Shown here piece by piece: positions 37,097-49,900 of a stretch of DNA of 64,000 bases. A program made the translations under genes and the position numbers. The stretch is taken from contig NW_027479049.1 in the NCBI RefSeq assembly GCF_051014685.1, positions 1-64,000 of the forward strand. Reading direction: 5' to 3'. The notes beneath the pieces are model-generated. The model searched no databases, was not told the DNA's origin, and saw nothing but the letters and a program-made list of their open reading frames with translations. The DNA is from Ptiloglossa arizonensis (Eukaryota > Arthropoda > Insecta > Hymenoptera > Colletidae). Positions within the stretch are counted from its first letter, which is position 1; each line of letters begins with the position of its first letter.

Positions 37097-39721
37097 CTCC
37101 AAACTGCCATATCTCGCGAACGGATTGATCAATCCGCAAAATTTCTGTTGCTTCTGAAAGTAGAAACTCGCCCGATTACAACGGTATGCGCACTTTTCCC
37201 CTAGGCCGTTCTAGTTATTCGTTTCGAGCATCAGAACTGCGAAAATTTTGGGTTTCTCAAGCGTTTCTTACCTCCAAACTGCCACATCTCGCGAACGGAT
37301 TGACCAATCCGCAAAATTTCTGTTGCATCTGAAAGTAGCAACTCGCCCGATTACAACGCTATGCGCACTTTTCCCCTAGGCGGTTCTAGTTATTCGTCTC
37401 GAGCATCAGAAGTGCGAAAATTTTGAGTTTCTCAAGCGTTTCTTACCTCCAAACTGCCATATCTCGCGAACGGATTGACCGATCCGCAAAATTTCTGTTG
37501 CATCTTAAAGTAGAAACTCGCCCGATTACAATGGTATGCCCACTTTTCCCCTAGGCCGTTCTAGTTATTCGTTTCGAGCGTCAGAACTGCGAAAATTTTG
37601 AGTTTCTCAAGCGTTTCTTACATCCAAACGGCCATATCTCGCGAACGGATTGACCAATCCGCAAAATTTCTGTTGCATCTGAAAGTAGAAACTCGCCCGA
37701 TTACAACGGTAGGTGTAGTTTTCCCCTAGGTCGTTCTAGTTATGCGTTTCGAGCATCAGAACTGCGAAAATTTTGAGTTTCTCAAGCGTTTCTTACTTCC
37801 AAACTGCCACATCTCGCGAATGGATCGACCAATCCGCAAAATTTCTGTTGCATCTGAAAGTAGAAACTCGCCCGATTTCAACGGTATGTGTAGTTTTCGC
37901 CTAGGCCGTTGCAGTTATTCGTTTCGAGCATCAGAACTGCGAAAATTTTGAGTTTCTCAAGCGTTTCTTACCTCCAAACTGCCATATCTCGCGAACGGAT
38001 TGACCAATCCGCAAAATTTCTGTTGCATCTGAAAGTAGAAACTCGCCCGATAACAACGGTATGCGCACTTTTCCCCTAGGCTGTTCTAGTTATTCGTTTC
38101 GAGCATCAGAACAACGAAAATTTTGAGTTTCTCAAGCGTTTCTTACCTCCAAACTGCCACATCTCGCGAACGGATTGACCAATCCGCAAAATTTCTGTTG
38201 CATCTGAAAATAGAAACTCGCCCGATTACAACGGTACGTGTAGTGTTCCCCTAGGCCGTTCTAGTTATTCGTTTCGAGCATCAGAAGTGCGAAAACTTTG
38301 AGTTTCTCAAGCGTTTCTTACCTCCAAACTGCCACATCTCGCGAACGGATTGACCAATCCGAAAAATTTCTGTTGCATCTGAAAATAAAAACTCGCCCGA
38401 TTACAACGGTATGTGTAGTTCTCCCCTAGGCCGTTCCAGTTATTCATTTCGAGCATCAGAACTGCGAAAATTTTGAGTTTGTCAAGCGTTTCTTACCTCC
38501 AAACTGCCACATCTCGCGAACGGATTGACCAATCCGAAAAATTTCTGTTGCATCTGAAAGTAGAAACTCGCCCGATTACAACGGTATGTCTAGTTCTCCC
38601 CTAGGCCGTTCCAGTTATTCATTTCGAGCATCAGAACTGCGAAAATTTTGAGTTTCTCAAGCGTTTCTTACCTCCAAACTGCCATATCTCGCGAACGGAT
38701 TGACCAATTCGCAAAATTTCTGTTGCATCTGAAAGTAGAAACTCGCCCGATTACAACGGTCGGTGTAGTTTTCCCCAAGGCCGTTCTAGTTATTCGTTTC
38801 GAGCATCAGAACTGCGAAAATTTTGAGTTTCTCAAGCGTTTCTTATCTCCAAACTGCCATATCTCGCGAACGGATTGATCAATCCGCAAAATTTCTGTTG
38901 CATCTGAAAGTAGAAACTCGCCCGATTACAACGGTATGCGTACCTCTCCCCTAGGCCGTTCTAGTCATTCGTTTCGAGCATCAGAACTGCGAAAATTTTG
39001 AGTTTGTCAAGCGTTTCTTACTTCCAAACTGCCATATCTCGCGAACGGATCGACCAATCCGCAAAATTTCTGTTGCATCTGAAAGTAGAAATTCGCCCGA
39101 TTACATCGGTATGCGCACTATTCCCCTAGGCCGTTGTAGTTATTCGTTTCGAGCATCAGAACTGCGAAAATTTTGAGTTTCTCAAGCGTTTCTTACCTCC
39201 AAACTGCCACATCTCGCGAACGGATTGACCAAGCCGCAAAATTTCTGTTGCATCTGAAAGTAGAAACTCGCCCGATTACAACGGTATGTGTAGTTTTCCC
39301 CTAGACCGTTCCAGTTAATCGTTTCGAGCATCAGAACTGCGAAAATTTTGAGTTTCTCAAGCGTTTCTTACCTCCAAACTGCCATATCTCGCGAACGGAT
39401 TGACCAATCCGCAAAATTTCTGTTGCATCTGAAAGTAGAAACTCGTCCGATTACATCGGTATGCGTACTTTTCCCCTAGGCCGTTCTAGTTATTCGTTTC
39501 GAGCATCAGAACTGCGACAATTTTGAGTTTCTCAAGCGTTTCTTACCTCCAAACTGCCATATCTCGCGAACGGATTGATCAATCCGCAAAATTTCTGTTG
39601 CTTCTGAAAGTAGAAACTCGCCCGATTACATCGGTATGCGTACTTTTCCCCTAGGCCGTTCTAGTTATTCGTTTCGAGCATCAGAACTGCGACAATTTTG
39701 AGTTTCTCAAGCGTTTCTTAC
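37097..39721 (+). repeat. 15-monomer (2625-bp) block
   Basis: The first nine monomers repeat 34822-36396 in order. They are followed by ccaattcg/cggtcggtg (38672), tacctctcc/gtcattcg (38847), gcgcactattcc/gttgtag (39022), ccaagccg (39197), ctcgtccg/gcgacaat (39372) and a hybrid monomer (39547). The leading series restarts at 39722, 2625 bp after 37097. This block is closer to the ancestral order than the 13-monomer one, because the same tail occurs at 42522-43396 and 50922-51795. Confidence 0.82.
39547..39721 (+). repeat. Hybrid monomer, same fusion as 36922
   Basis: It lies between its two apparent parents: the gcgacaat type at 39372 on its left and the gatcaatcc/gcttctg type at 39722 on its right. 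This is the arrangement expected when misaligned exchange creates a block duplication. Confidence 0.82.
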
Positions 39722-40421
39722 CTCCAAACTGCCATATCTCGCGAACGGATTGATCAATCCGCAAAATTTCTGTTGCTTCTGAAAGTAGAAACTCGCCCGA
39801 TTACAACGGTATGCGCACTTTTCCCCTAGGCCGTTCTAGTTATTCGTTTCGAGCATCAGAACTGCGAAAATTTTGGGTTTCTCAAGCGTTTCTTACCTCC
39901 AAACTGCCACATCTCGCGAACGGATTGACCAATCCGCAAAATTTCTGTTGCATCTGAAAGTAGCAACTCGCCCGATTACAACGCTATGCGCACTTTTCCC
40001 CTAGGCGGTTCTAGTTATTCGTCTCGAGCATCAGAAGTGCGAAAATTTTGAGTTTCTCAAGCGTTTCTTACCTCCAAACTGCCATATCTCGCGAACGGAT
40101 TGACCGATCCGCAAAATTTCTGTTGCATCTTAAAGTAGAAACTCGCCCGATTACAATGGTATGCCCACTTTTCCCCTAGGCCGTTCTAGTTATTCGTTTC
40201 GAGCGTCAGAACTGCGAAAATTTTGAGTTTCTCAAGCGTTTCTTACATCCAAACGGCCATATCTCGCGAACGGATTGACCAATCCGCAAAATTTCTGTTG
40301 CATCTGAAAGTAGAAACTCGCCCGATTACAACGGTAGGTGTAGTTTTCCCCTAGGTCGTTCTAGTTATGCGTTTCGAGCATCAGAACTGCGAAAATTTTG
40401 AGTTTCTCAAGCGTTTCTTAC

Positions 40422-42871
40422 TTCCAAACTGCCACATCTCGCGAATGGATCGACCAATCCGCAAAATTTCTGTTGCATCTGAAAGTAGAAACTCGCCCGA
40501 TTTCAACGGTATGTGTAGTTTTCGCCTAGGCCGTTGCAGTTATTCGTTTCGAGCATCAGAACTGCGAAAATTTTGAGTTTCTCAAGCGTTTCTTACCTCC
40601 AAACTGCCATATCTCGCGAACGGATTGACCAATCCGCAAAATTTCTGTTGCATCTGAAAGTAGAAACTCGCCCGATAACAACGGTATGCGCACTTTTCCC
40701 CTAGGCTGTTCTAGTTATTCGTTTCGAGCATCAGAACAACGAAAATTTTGAGTTTCTCAAGCGTTTCTTACCTCCAAACTGCCACATCTCGCGAACGGAT
40801 TGACCAATCCGCAAAATTTCTGTTGCATCTGAAAATAGAAACTCGCCCGATTACAACGGTACGTGTAGTGTTCCCCTAGGCCGTTCTAGTTATTCGTTTC
40901 GAGCATCAGAAGTGCGAAAACTTTGAGTTTCTCAAGCGTTTCTTACCTCCAAACTGCCACATCTCGCGAACGGATTGACCAATCCGAAAAATTTCTGTTG
41001 CATCTGAAAATAAAAACTCGCCCGATTACAACGGTATGTGTAGTTCTCCCCTAGGCCGTTCCAGTTATTCATTTCGAGCATCAGAACTGCGAAAATTTTG
41101 AGTTTGTCAAGCGTTTCTTACCTCCAAACTGCCACATCTCGCGAACGGATTGACCAATCCGAAAAATTTCTGTTGCATCTGAAAGTAGAAACTCGCCCGA
41201 TTACAACGGTATGTCTAGTTCTCCCCTAGGCCGTTCCAGTTATTCATTTCGAGCATCAGAACTGCGAAAATTTTGAGTTTCTCAAGCGTTTCTTACCTCC
41301 AAACTGCCATATCTCGCGAACGGATTGACCAATTCGCAAAATTTCTGTTGCATCTGAAAGTAGAAACTCGCCCGATTACAACGGTCGGTGTAGTTTTCCC
41401 CAAGGCCGTTCTAGTTATTCGTTTCGAGCATCAGAACTGCGAAAATTTTGAGTTTCTCAAGCGTTTCTTATCTCCAAACTGCCATATCTCGCGAACGGAT
41501 TGATCAATCCGCAAAATTTCTGTTGCATCTGAAAGTAGAAACTCGCCCGATTACAACGGTATGCGTACCTCTCCCCTAGGCCGTTCTAGTCATTCGTTTC
41601 GAGCATCAGAACTGCGAAAATTTTGAGTTTGTCAAGCGTTTCTTACTTCCAAACTGCCATATCTCGCGAACGGATCGACCAATCCGCAAAATTTCTGTTG
41701 CATCTGAAAGTAGAAACTCGCCCGATTTCAACGGTATGTGTAGTTTTCGCCTAGGCCGTTGCAGTTATTCGTTTCGAGCATCAGAACTGCGAAAATTTTG
41801 AGTTTCTCAAGCGTTTCTTACCTCCAAACTGCCATATCTCGCGAACGGATTGACCAATCCGCAAAATTTCTGTTGCATCTGAAAGTAGAAACTCGCCCGA
41901 TAACAACGGTATGCGCACTTTTCCCCTAGGCTGTTCTAGTTATTCGTTTCGAGCATCAGAACAACGAAAATTTTGAGTTTCTCAAGCGTTTCTTACCTCC
42001 AAACTGCCACATCTCGCGAACGGATTGACCAATCCGCAAAATTTCTGTTGCATCTGAAAATAGAAACTCGCCCGATTACAACGGTACGTGTAGTGTTCCC
42101 CTAGGCCGTTCTAGTTATTCGTTTCGAGCATCAGAAGTGCGAAAACTTTGAGTTTCTCAAGCGTTTCTTACCTCCAAACTGCCACATCTCGCGAACGGAT
42201 TGACCAATCCGAAAAATTTCTGTTGCATCTGAAAATAAAAACTCGCCCGATTACAACGGTATGTGTAGTTCTCCCCTAGGCCGTTCCAGTTATTCATTTC
42301 GAGCATCAGAACTGCGAAAATTTTGAGTTTGTCAAGCGTTTCTTACCTCCAAACTGCCACATCTCGCGAACGGATTGACCAATCCGAAAAATTTCTGTTG
42401 CATCTGAAAGTAGAAACTCGCCCGATTACAACGGTATGTCTAGTTCTCCCCTAGGCCGTTCCAGTTATTCATTTCGAGCATCAGAACTGCGAAAATTTTG
42501 AGTTTCTCAAGCGTTTCTTACCTCCAAACTGCCATATCTCGCGAACGGATTGACCAATTCGCAAAATTTCTGTTGCATCTGAAAGTAGAAACTCGCCCGA
42601 TTACAACGGTCGGTGTAGTTTTCCCCAAGGCCGTTCTAGTTATTCGTTTCGAGCATCAGAACTGCGAAAATTTTGAGTTTCTCAAGCGTTTCTTATCTCC
42701 AAACTGCCATATCTCGCGAACGGATTGATCAATCCGCAAAATTTCTGTTGCATCTGAAAGTAGAAACTCGCCCGATTACAACGGTATGCGTACCTCTCCC
42801 CTAGGCCGTTCTAGTCATTCGTTTCGAGCATCAGAACTGCGAAAATTTTGAGTTTGTCAAGCGTTTCTTAC
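40422..42871 (+). repeat. Seven-monomer (1225-bp) tandem duplication
   Basis: Monomers 232-238 (40422-41646) and 239-245 (41647-42871) match in order: tttcaacgg/ttcgcctagg, cgataacaacgg, tacgtgtagtgtt, aaaataaaaac, tatgtctag, ccaattcg, tacctctcc. The first monomer of the second copy is a hybrid: its left part (ccatatctcgcgaacggatc) is that of the 42872 type, not the ccacatctcgcgaatggatc of 40422. Confidence 0.85.
41647..41821 (+). repeat. Hybrid monomer at the 7-monomer duplication junction
   Basis: The left part matches 42872 (ccatatctcgcgaacggatc). The right part matches 40422 (gatttcaacggtatgtg, ttcgcctagg, gttgcag). The breakpoint lies between about 41676 and 41725. It marks the exchange that produced the 1225-bp duplication. 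Confidence 0.85.
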
Positions 42872-43921
42872 TTCCAAACTGCCATATCTCGCGAACGGAT
42901 CGACCAATCCGCAAAATTTCTGTTGCATCTGAAAGTAGAAATTCGCCCGATTACATCGGTATGCGCACTATTCCCCTAGGCCGTTGTAGTTATTCGTTTC
43001 GAGCATCAGAACTGCGAAAATTTTGAGTTTCTCAAGCGTTTCTTACCTCCAAACTGCCACATCTCGCGAACGGATTGACCAAGCCGCAAAATTTCTGTTG
43101 CATCTGAAAGTAGAAACTCGCCCGATTACAACGGTATGTGTAGTTTTCCCCTAGACCGTTCCAGTTAATCGTTTCGAGCATCAGAACTGCGAAAATTTTG
43201 AGTTTCTCAAGCGTTTCTTACCTCCAAACTGCCATATCTCGCGAACGGATTGACCAATCCGCAAAATTTCTGTTGCATCTGAAAGTAGAAACTCGTCCGA
43301 TTACATCGGTATGCGTACTTTTCCCCTAGGCCGTTCTAGTTATTCGTTTCGAGCATCAGAACTGCGACAATTTTGAGTTTCTCAAGCGTTTCTTACCTCC
43401 AAACTGCCATATCTCGCGAACGGATTGATCAATCCGCAAAATTTCTGTTGCTTCTGAAAGTAGAAACTCGCCCGATTACAACGGTATGCGCACTTTTCCC
43501 CTAGGCCGTTCTAGTTATTCGTTTCGAGCATCAGAACTGCGAAAATTTTGGGTTTCTCAAGCGTTTCTTACCTCCAAACTGCCACATCTCGCGAACGGAT
43601 TGACCAATCCGCAAAATTTCTGTTGCATCTGAAAGTAGAAACTCGCCCGATTACAACGCTATGCGCACTTTTCCCCTAGGCGGTTCTAGTTATTCGTTTC
43701 GAGCATCAGAAGTGCGAAAACTTTGAGTTTCTCAAGCGTTTCTTACCTCCAAACTGCCACATCTCGCGAACGGATTGACCAATCCGAAAAATTTCTGTTG
43801 CATCTGAAAGTAGAAACTCGCCCGATTACAACGGTATGTGTAGTTCTCCCCTAGGCCGTTCCAGTTATTCATTTCGAGCATCAGAACTGCGAAAATGTTG
43901 AGTTTGTCAAGCGTTTCTTAC

Positions 43922-46900
43922 CTCCAAACTGCCACATCTCGCGAACGGATTGACCAATCCGAAAAATTTCTGTTGCATCTGAAAGTAGAAACTCGCCCGA
44001 TTACAACGGTATGTGTAGTTCTCCCCTAGGCCGTTCCAGTTATTCATTTCGAGCATCAGAACTGCGAAAATTTTGTGTTTCTCAAGCGTTTCTTACCTCC
44101 AAACTGCCATATTTCGCGAACGGATTGACCAATTCGCAAAATTTCTGTTGCATCTGAAAGTAGAAACTCGCCCGATTACATCGGTATGCGTACTATTCCC
44201 CTAGGCCGTTCTAGTTATTCGTTTCGAGCATCAGAACTGCGAAAATTTTGAGTTTCTCAAGCGTTTCTTACTTCCAAACGGCCATATCTCGCGAACGGAT
44301 CGACCAATCCGCAAAATTTCTGTTGCATCTGAAAGTAGAAACTCGCCCGATTACATCGGTATGCGTACTTTTCCCCTAGGCCGTTCTAGTTATTCGTTTC
44401 GAGCATCAGAACTGCGAAAATTTTGGCTTTCTCAAGCGTTTCTTACCTCCAAACTGCCACATCTCGCGAACGGATTGACCAATCCGCAAAATTTCTGTTG
44501 CATCTGAAAGTAGCAACTCGCCCGATTACAACGCTATGCGCACTTTTCCCCTAGGCGGTTCTAGTTATTCGTCTCGAGCATCAGAAGTACGAAAACTTTG
44601 AGTTTCTCAAGCGTTTCTTACCTCCAAACTGCCACATCTCGCGAACGGATTGACCAATCCGAAAAATTTCTGTTGCATCTGAAAGTAGAAACTCGCCCGA
44701 TTACAACGGTATGTGTAGTTCTCCACTAGGCCGTTCCAGTTATTCATTTCGAGCATCAGAACTGCGAAAATGTTGAATTTGTCAAGCGTTTCTTACCTCC
44801 AAACTGCCATATCTCGCGAACGGATTGACCAATTCGCAAAATTTGTGTTGCATCTGAAAGTAGAAACTCGCCCGATTACAACGGTCGGTGTAGTTTTCCC
44901 CAAGGCCGTTCTAGTTATTCGTTTCGAGCATCAGAACTGCGAAAATTTTGAGTTTCTCAAGCGTTTCTTATCTCCAAACTGCCATATCTCGCGAACGGAT
45001 TGATCAATCCGCAAAATTTCTGTTGCATCTGAAAGTAGAAACTCGCCCGATTACAACGGTATGCGTACCTCTCCCCTAGGCCGTTCTAGTCATTCGTTTC
45101 GAGCATCAGAACTGCGAAAATTTTGAGTTTCTCAAGCGTTTCTTACTTCCAAACTGCCATATCTCGCGAACGGATTGACCAATCCGCAAAATTTCTGTTG
45201 CATCTGAAAGTAGAAACTCGCCCGATTACATCGGTATGCGTACTATTCCCCTAGGCCGTTCTAGTTATTCGTTTCGAGCATCAGAACTGCGAAAATTTTG
45301 AGTTTCTCAAGCGTTTCTTACCTCCAAACTGCCACATCTCGCGAACGGATTGACCAATCCGCAAAATTTCTGTTGCATCTGAAAGTAGAAACTCGCCCGA
45401 TTACAACGGTATGTGTAGTTTTCCCCTAGACCGTTCCAGTTATTCGTTTCGAGCATCAGAACTGCGAAAATTTTGAGTTTCTCAAGCGTTTCTTACCTCC
45501 AAACTGCCATATCTCGCGAACGGATTGACCAATCCGCAAAATTTCTGTTGCATCTGAAAGTAGAAATTCGCCCGATTACATCGGTATGCGTACTATTCCC
45601 CTAGGCCGTTCTAGTTATTCGTTTCGAGCATCAGAACTGCGAAAATTTTGAGTTTCTCAAGCGTTTCTTACTTCCAAACTGCCATATCTCGCGAACGGAT
45701 CGACCAATCCGCAAAATTTCTGTTGCATCTGAAAGTAGAAACTCGCCCGATTACATCGGTATGCGTACTTTTCCCCTAGGCCGTTCTAGTTATTCGTTTC
45801 GAGCATCAGAACTGCGACAATTTTGAGTTTCTCAAGCGTTTCTTACCTCCAAACTGCCATATCTCGCGAACGGATTGATCAATCCGCAAAATTTCTGTTG
45901 CTTCTGAAAGTAGAAACTCGCCCGATTACAACGGTATGCGCACTTTTCCCCTAGGCCGTTCTAGTTATTCGTTTCGAGCATCAGAACTGCGAAAATTTTG
46001 GGTTTCTCAAGCGTTTCTTACCTCCAAACTGCCACATCACGCGAACGGATTGACCAATCCGCAAAATTTCTGTTGCATCTGAAAGTAGCAACTCGCCCGA
46101 TTACAACGCTATGCGCACTTTTCCCCTAGGCGGTTCTAGTTATTCGTTTCGAGCATCAGAAGTGCGAAAACTTTGAGTTTCTCAAGCGTTTCTTACCTCC
46201 AAACTGCCACATCTCGCGAACGGATTGACCAATCCGAAAAATTTCTGTTGCATCTGAAAGTAGAAACTCGCCCGATTACAACGGAATGTGTAGTTCTCCC
46301 CTAGGCCGTTCCAGTTATTCATTTCGAGCATCAGAACTGCGAAAATGTTGAGTTTGTCAAGCGTTTCTTACCTCCAAACTGCCACATCTCGCGAACGGAT
46401 TGACCAATCCGAAAAATTTCTGTTGCATCTGAAAGTAAAAATTCGCCCGATTACATCGGTATGCGTACTATTCCCCTAGGCCGTTCTAGTTATTCGTTTC
46501 GAGCATCAGAACTGCGAAAATTTTGAGTTTCTAAAGCGTTTCTTATCTCCAAACTGCCATATCTCGCGAACGGAACGATCAATCCGCAAAATTTCTGTTG
46601 CATCTGAAAGTAGACACTCGCCCGATTACAACGGTATGCGTACTTCTCCCCTAGGCCGTTCTAGTCATTCGTTTCGAGCATCAGAACTGCGAAAATTTTG
46701 AGTTTCTCAAGCGTTTCTTATCTCCAAACTGCCATATCTCGCGAACGGATTGATCAATCCGCAAAATTTCTGTTGCATCTGAAAGTAGAAACTCGCCCGA
46801 TTACAACGGTATGCGCACTCTTCCCTTAGGCGGTTCTAGTTAATCGTTTCGAGCATCAGAACTGCGAAAATTTTGAGTTTCTCAAGCGTGTCTTACCTCC

Positions 46901-49900
46901 AAACTGCCATATCTCGCGAACGGATTGACCAATCCGCAAAATTTCTGTTGCATCTGAAAGTAGAAACTCGCCCGATTACAACGGTAGCTGTAGTTTTCCC
47001 CTAGGCCGTCCTAGTTATTCGTTTCGAGCATCAGAAGTTCGAAAATTTTGAGTTTCTCAAGCGTTTCTTACCTCCAAACTGCCACATCTCGCGAACGGAT
47101 TGACCAATCCGCAAAATTTCTGTTGCATCTGAAAGTAGAAACTCGCCCGATTACAACGGTGTGTGTAGTTTTCCCCTAGGCCGTTCCAGTTATTCATTTC
47201 GAGCATCAGAACTGCGAAAATTTTGAGTTTCTCAAGCGTTTCTTACCTCCAAACTGCCATATCTCGCGAACGGATTGACCAATCCCCAAAATTTCTGTTG
47301 CATCTGAAAGTAGAAACTCGCCCGATTACAACGGTAGGTGTAGTTTTCCCCTAGGCCGTTCTAGTTATTTGTTTCGAGCATCAGAACTGCGAAAATTTTG
47401 AGTTTCTCAAGCGTTCCTTATCTCCAAACTGCCATATCTCGCGAACGGATTGATCAATCCACAAAATTTCTGTTGCATCTGAAAGTAGAAACTCGCCCGA
47501 TTACAACGGTATGTGTAGTTTTCCCCTAGACCGTTCCAGTTATTCGTTTCGAGCATCAGAACTGCGAAAATTTTGAGTTTCTCAAGCGTTTCTTACTTCC
47601 AAACTGCCATATCTCGCGAACGGATCGACCAATCCGCAAAATTTCTGTTGCATCTGAAAGTAGAAACTCGCCCGATTACATCGGTATGCGTACTTTTCCC
47701 CAGGCCGTTCTAGTTATTCGTTTCGAGCATCAGAACTGCGAAAATTTTGAGTTTCTCAAGCGTTTCTTACCTCCAAACTGCCATATCTCGCGAACGGATT
47801 GACCAATCCGCAAAATTTCTGTTGCATCTGAAAATAGAAACTCGCCCGATTACAACGGTACGTGTAGTTCTCCCCTAGGCCGTTCCAGTTATTCATTTCG
47901 AGCATCAGAACTGCGAAAATTTTGAGTTTCTCAAGCGTTTCTTACCTCCAAACTGCCATATCTCGCGAACGGATTGACCAATTCGCAAAATTTCTGTTGC
48001 ATCTGAAAGTAGAAACTCGCCCGATTACAACGGTCGGTGTAGTCTTCCCCAAGGCCGTTCTAGCTATTCGTTTCGAGCATCAGAACTGCGAAAATTTTGC
48101 GTTTCTCAAGCGTTTCTTATCTCCAAACTGCCATATCTCGCGAACGGATTGATCAATCCGCAAAATTTCTGTTGCATCTGAAAGTAGAAACTCGCCCGAT
48201 TACAACGGTATGCGTACTTCTCCCCTAGGCCGTTCTAGTCATTCGTTTCGAGCATCAGAACTGCGAAAATTTTGAGTTTGTCAAGCGTTTCTTACTTCCA
48301 AACTGCCATATCTCGCGAACGGATCGACCAATCCGCAAAATTTCTGTTGCATCTGAAAGTAGAAACTCGCCCGATTACATCGGTATGCGTACTATTCCCC
48401 TAGGCCGTTCTAGTTATTCGTTTCGAGAATCAGAACTGCGAAAATTTTGAGTTTCTCAAGCGTTTCTTACCTCCAAATTGCCACATCTCGCGAACGGATT
48501 GACCAATCCGCAAAATTTCTGTTGCATCTGAAAGTAGAAACTCGCCCGATTACAACGGTATGTGTAGTTTTCCCCTAGACCGTTCCAGTTATTCGTTTCG
48601 AGCATCAGAACTGCGAAAATTTTGAGTTTCTCAAGCGTTTCTTACCTCCAAAGTGCCATATCTCGCGAACGGATTGACCAATTCGCAAAATTTCTGTTGC
48701 ATCTGAAAGTAGAAACTCGCCCGATTACAACGGTCGGTGTAGTTTTCCCCAAGGCCGTTCTAGTTATTCGTTTCGAGCATCAGAACTGCGAAAATTTTGC
48801 GTTTCTCAAGCGTTTCTTATCTCCAAACTGCCATATCTCGCGAACGGATTGATCAATCCGCAAAATTTCTGTTGCATCTGAAAGTAGAAACTCGCCCGAT
48901 TACAACGGTATGCGTACTTCTCCCCTAGGCCGTTCCAGTTATTCGTTTCGAGCATCAGAACTGCGAAAATTTTGAGTTTCTCAAGCGTTTCTTACCTCCA
49001 AAGTGCCATATCTCGCGAACGGATTGACCAATTCGCAAAATTTCTGTTGCATCTGAAAGTAGAAACTCGCCCGATTACAACGGTCGGTGTAGTTTTCCCC
49101 AAGGCCGTTCTAGTTATTCGTTTCGAGCATCAGAACTGCGAAAATTTTGCGTTTCTCAAGCGTTTCTTATATCCAAACTGCCATATCTCGCGAACGGATT
49201 GATCAATCCGCAAAATTTCTGTTGCTTCTGAAAGTAGAAACTCGCCCGATTACAACGGTAGGTGTAGTTTTCCCCTAGGCCGTTCTAGTTATTCGTTTCG
49301 AGCATCAGAACTGCGAAAATTTTGAGTTTCTCAAGCGTTTCTTACCTCCAAACTGCCATATCTCGCGAACGGATTGACCAATCCGCAAAATTTCTGTTGC
49401 ATCTGAAAGTAGAAATTCGCCCGATTACATCGGTATGCGTACTATTCCCCTAGGCCGTTCTAGTTATTCGTTTCGAGCATCAGAACTGCGAAAATTTTGA
49501 GTTTCTCAAGCGTTTCTTACTTCCAAATGGCCATATCTCGCGAACGGATCGACCAATCCGCAAAATTTCTGTTGCATCTGAAAGTAGAAACTCGCCCGAT
49601 TACATCGGTATGCGTACTTTTCCCCTAGGCCGTTCTAGTTATTCGTTTCGAGCATCAGAACTGCGACAATTTTGAGTTTCTCAAGCGTTTCTTACCTCCA
49701 AACTGCCATATCTCGCGAACGGATTGATCAATCCGCAAAATTTCTGTTGCTTCTGAAAGTAGAAACTCGCCCGATTACAACGGTATGCGCACTTTTCCCC
49801 TAGGCCGTTCTAGTTATTCGTTTCGAGCATCAGAACTGCGAAAATTTTGGGTTTCTCAAGCGTTTCTTACCTCCAAACTGCCACATCTCGCGAACGGATT

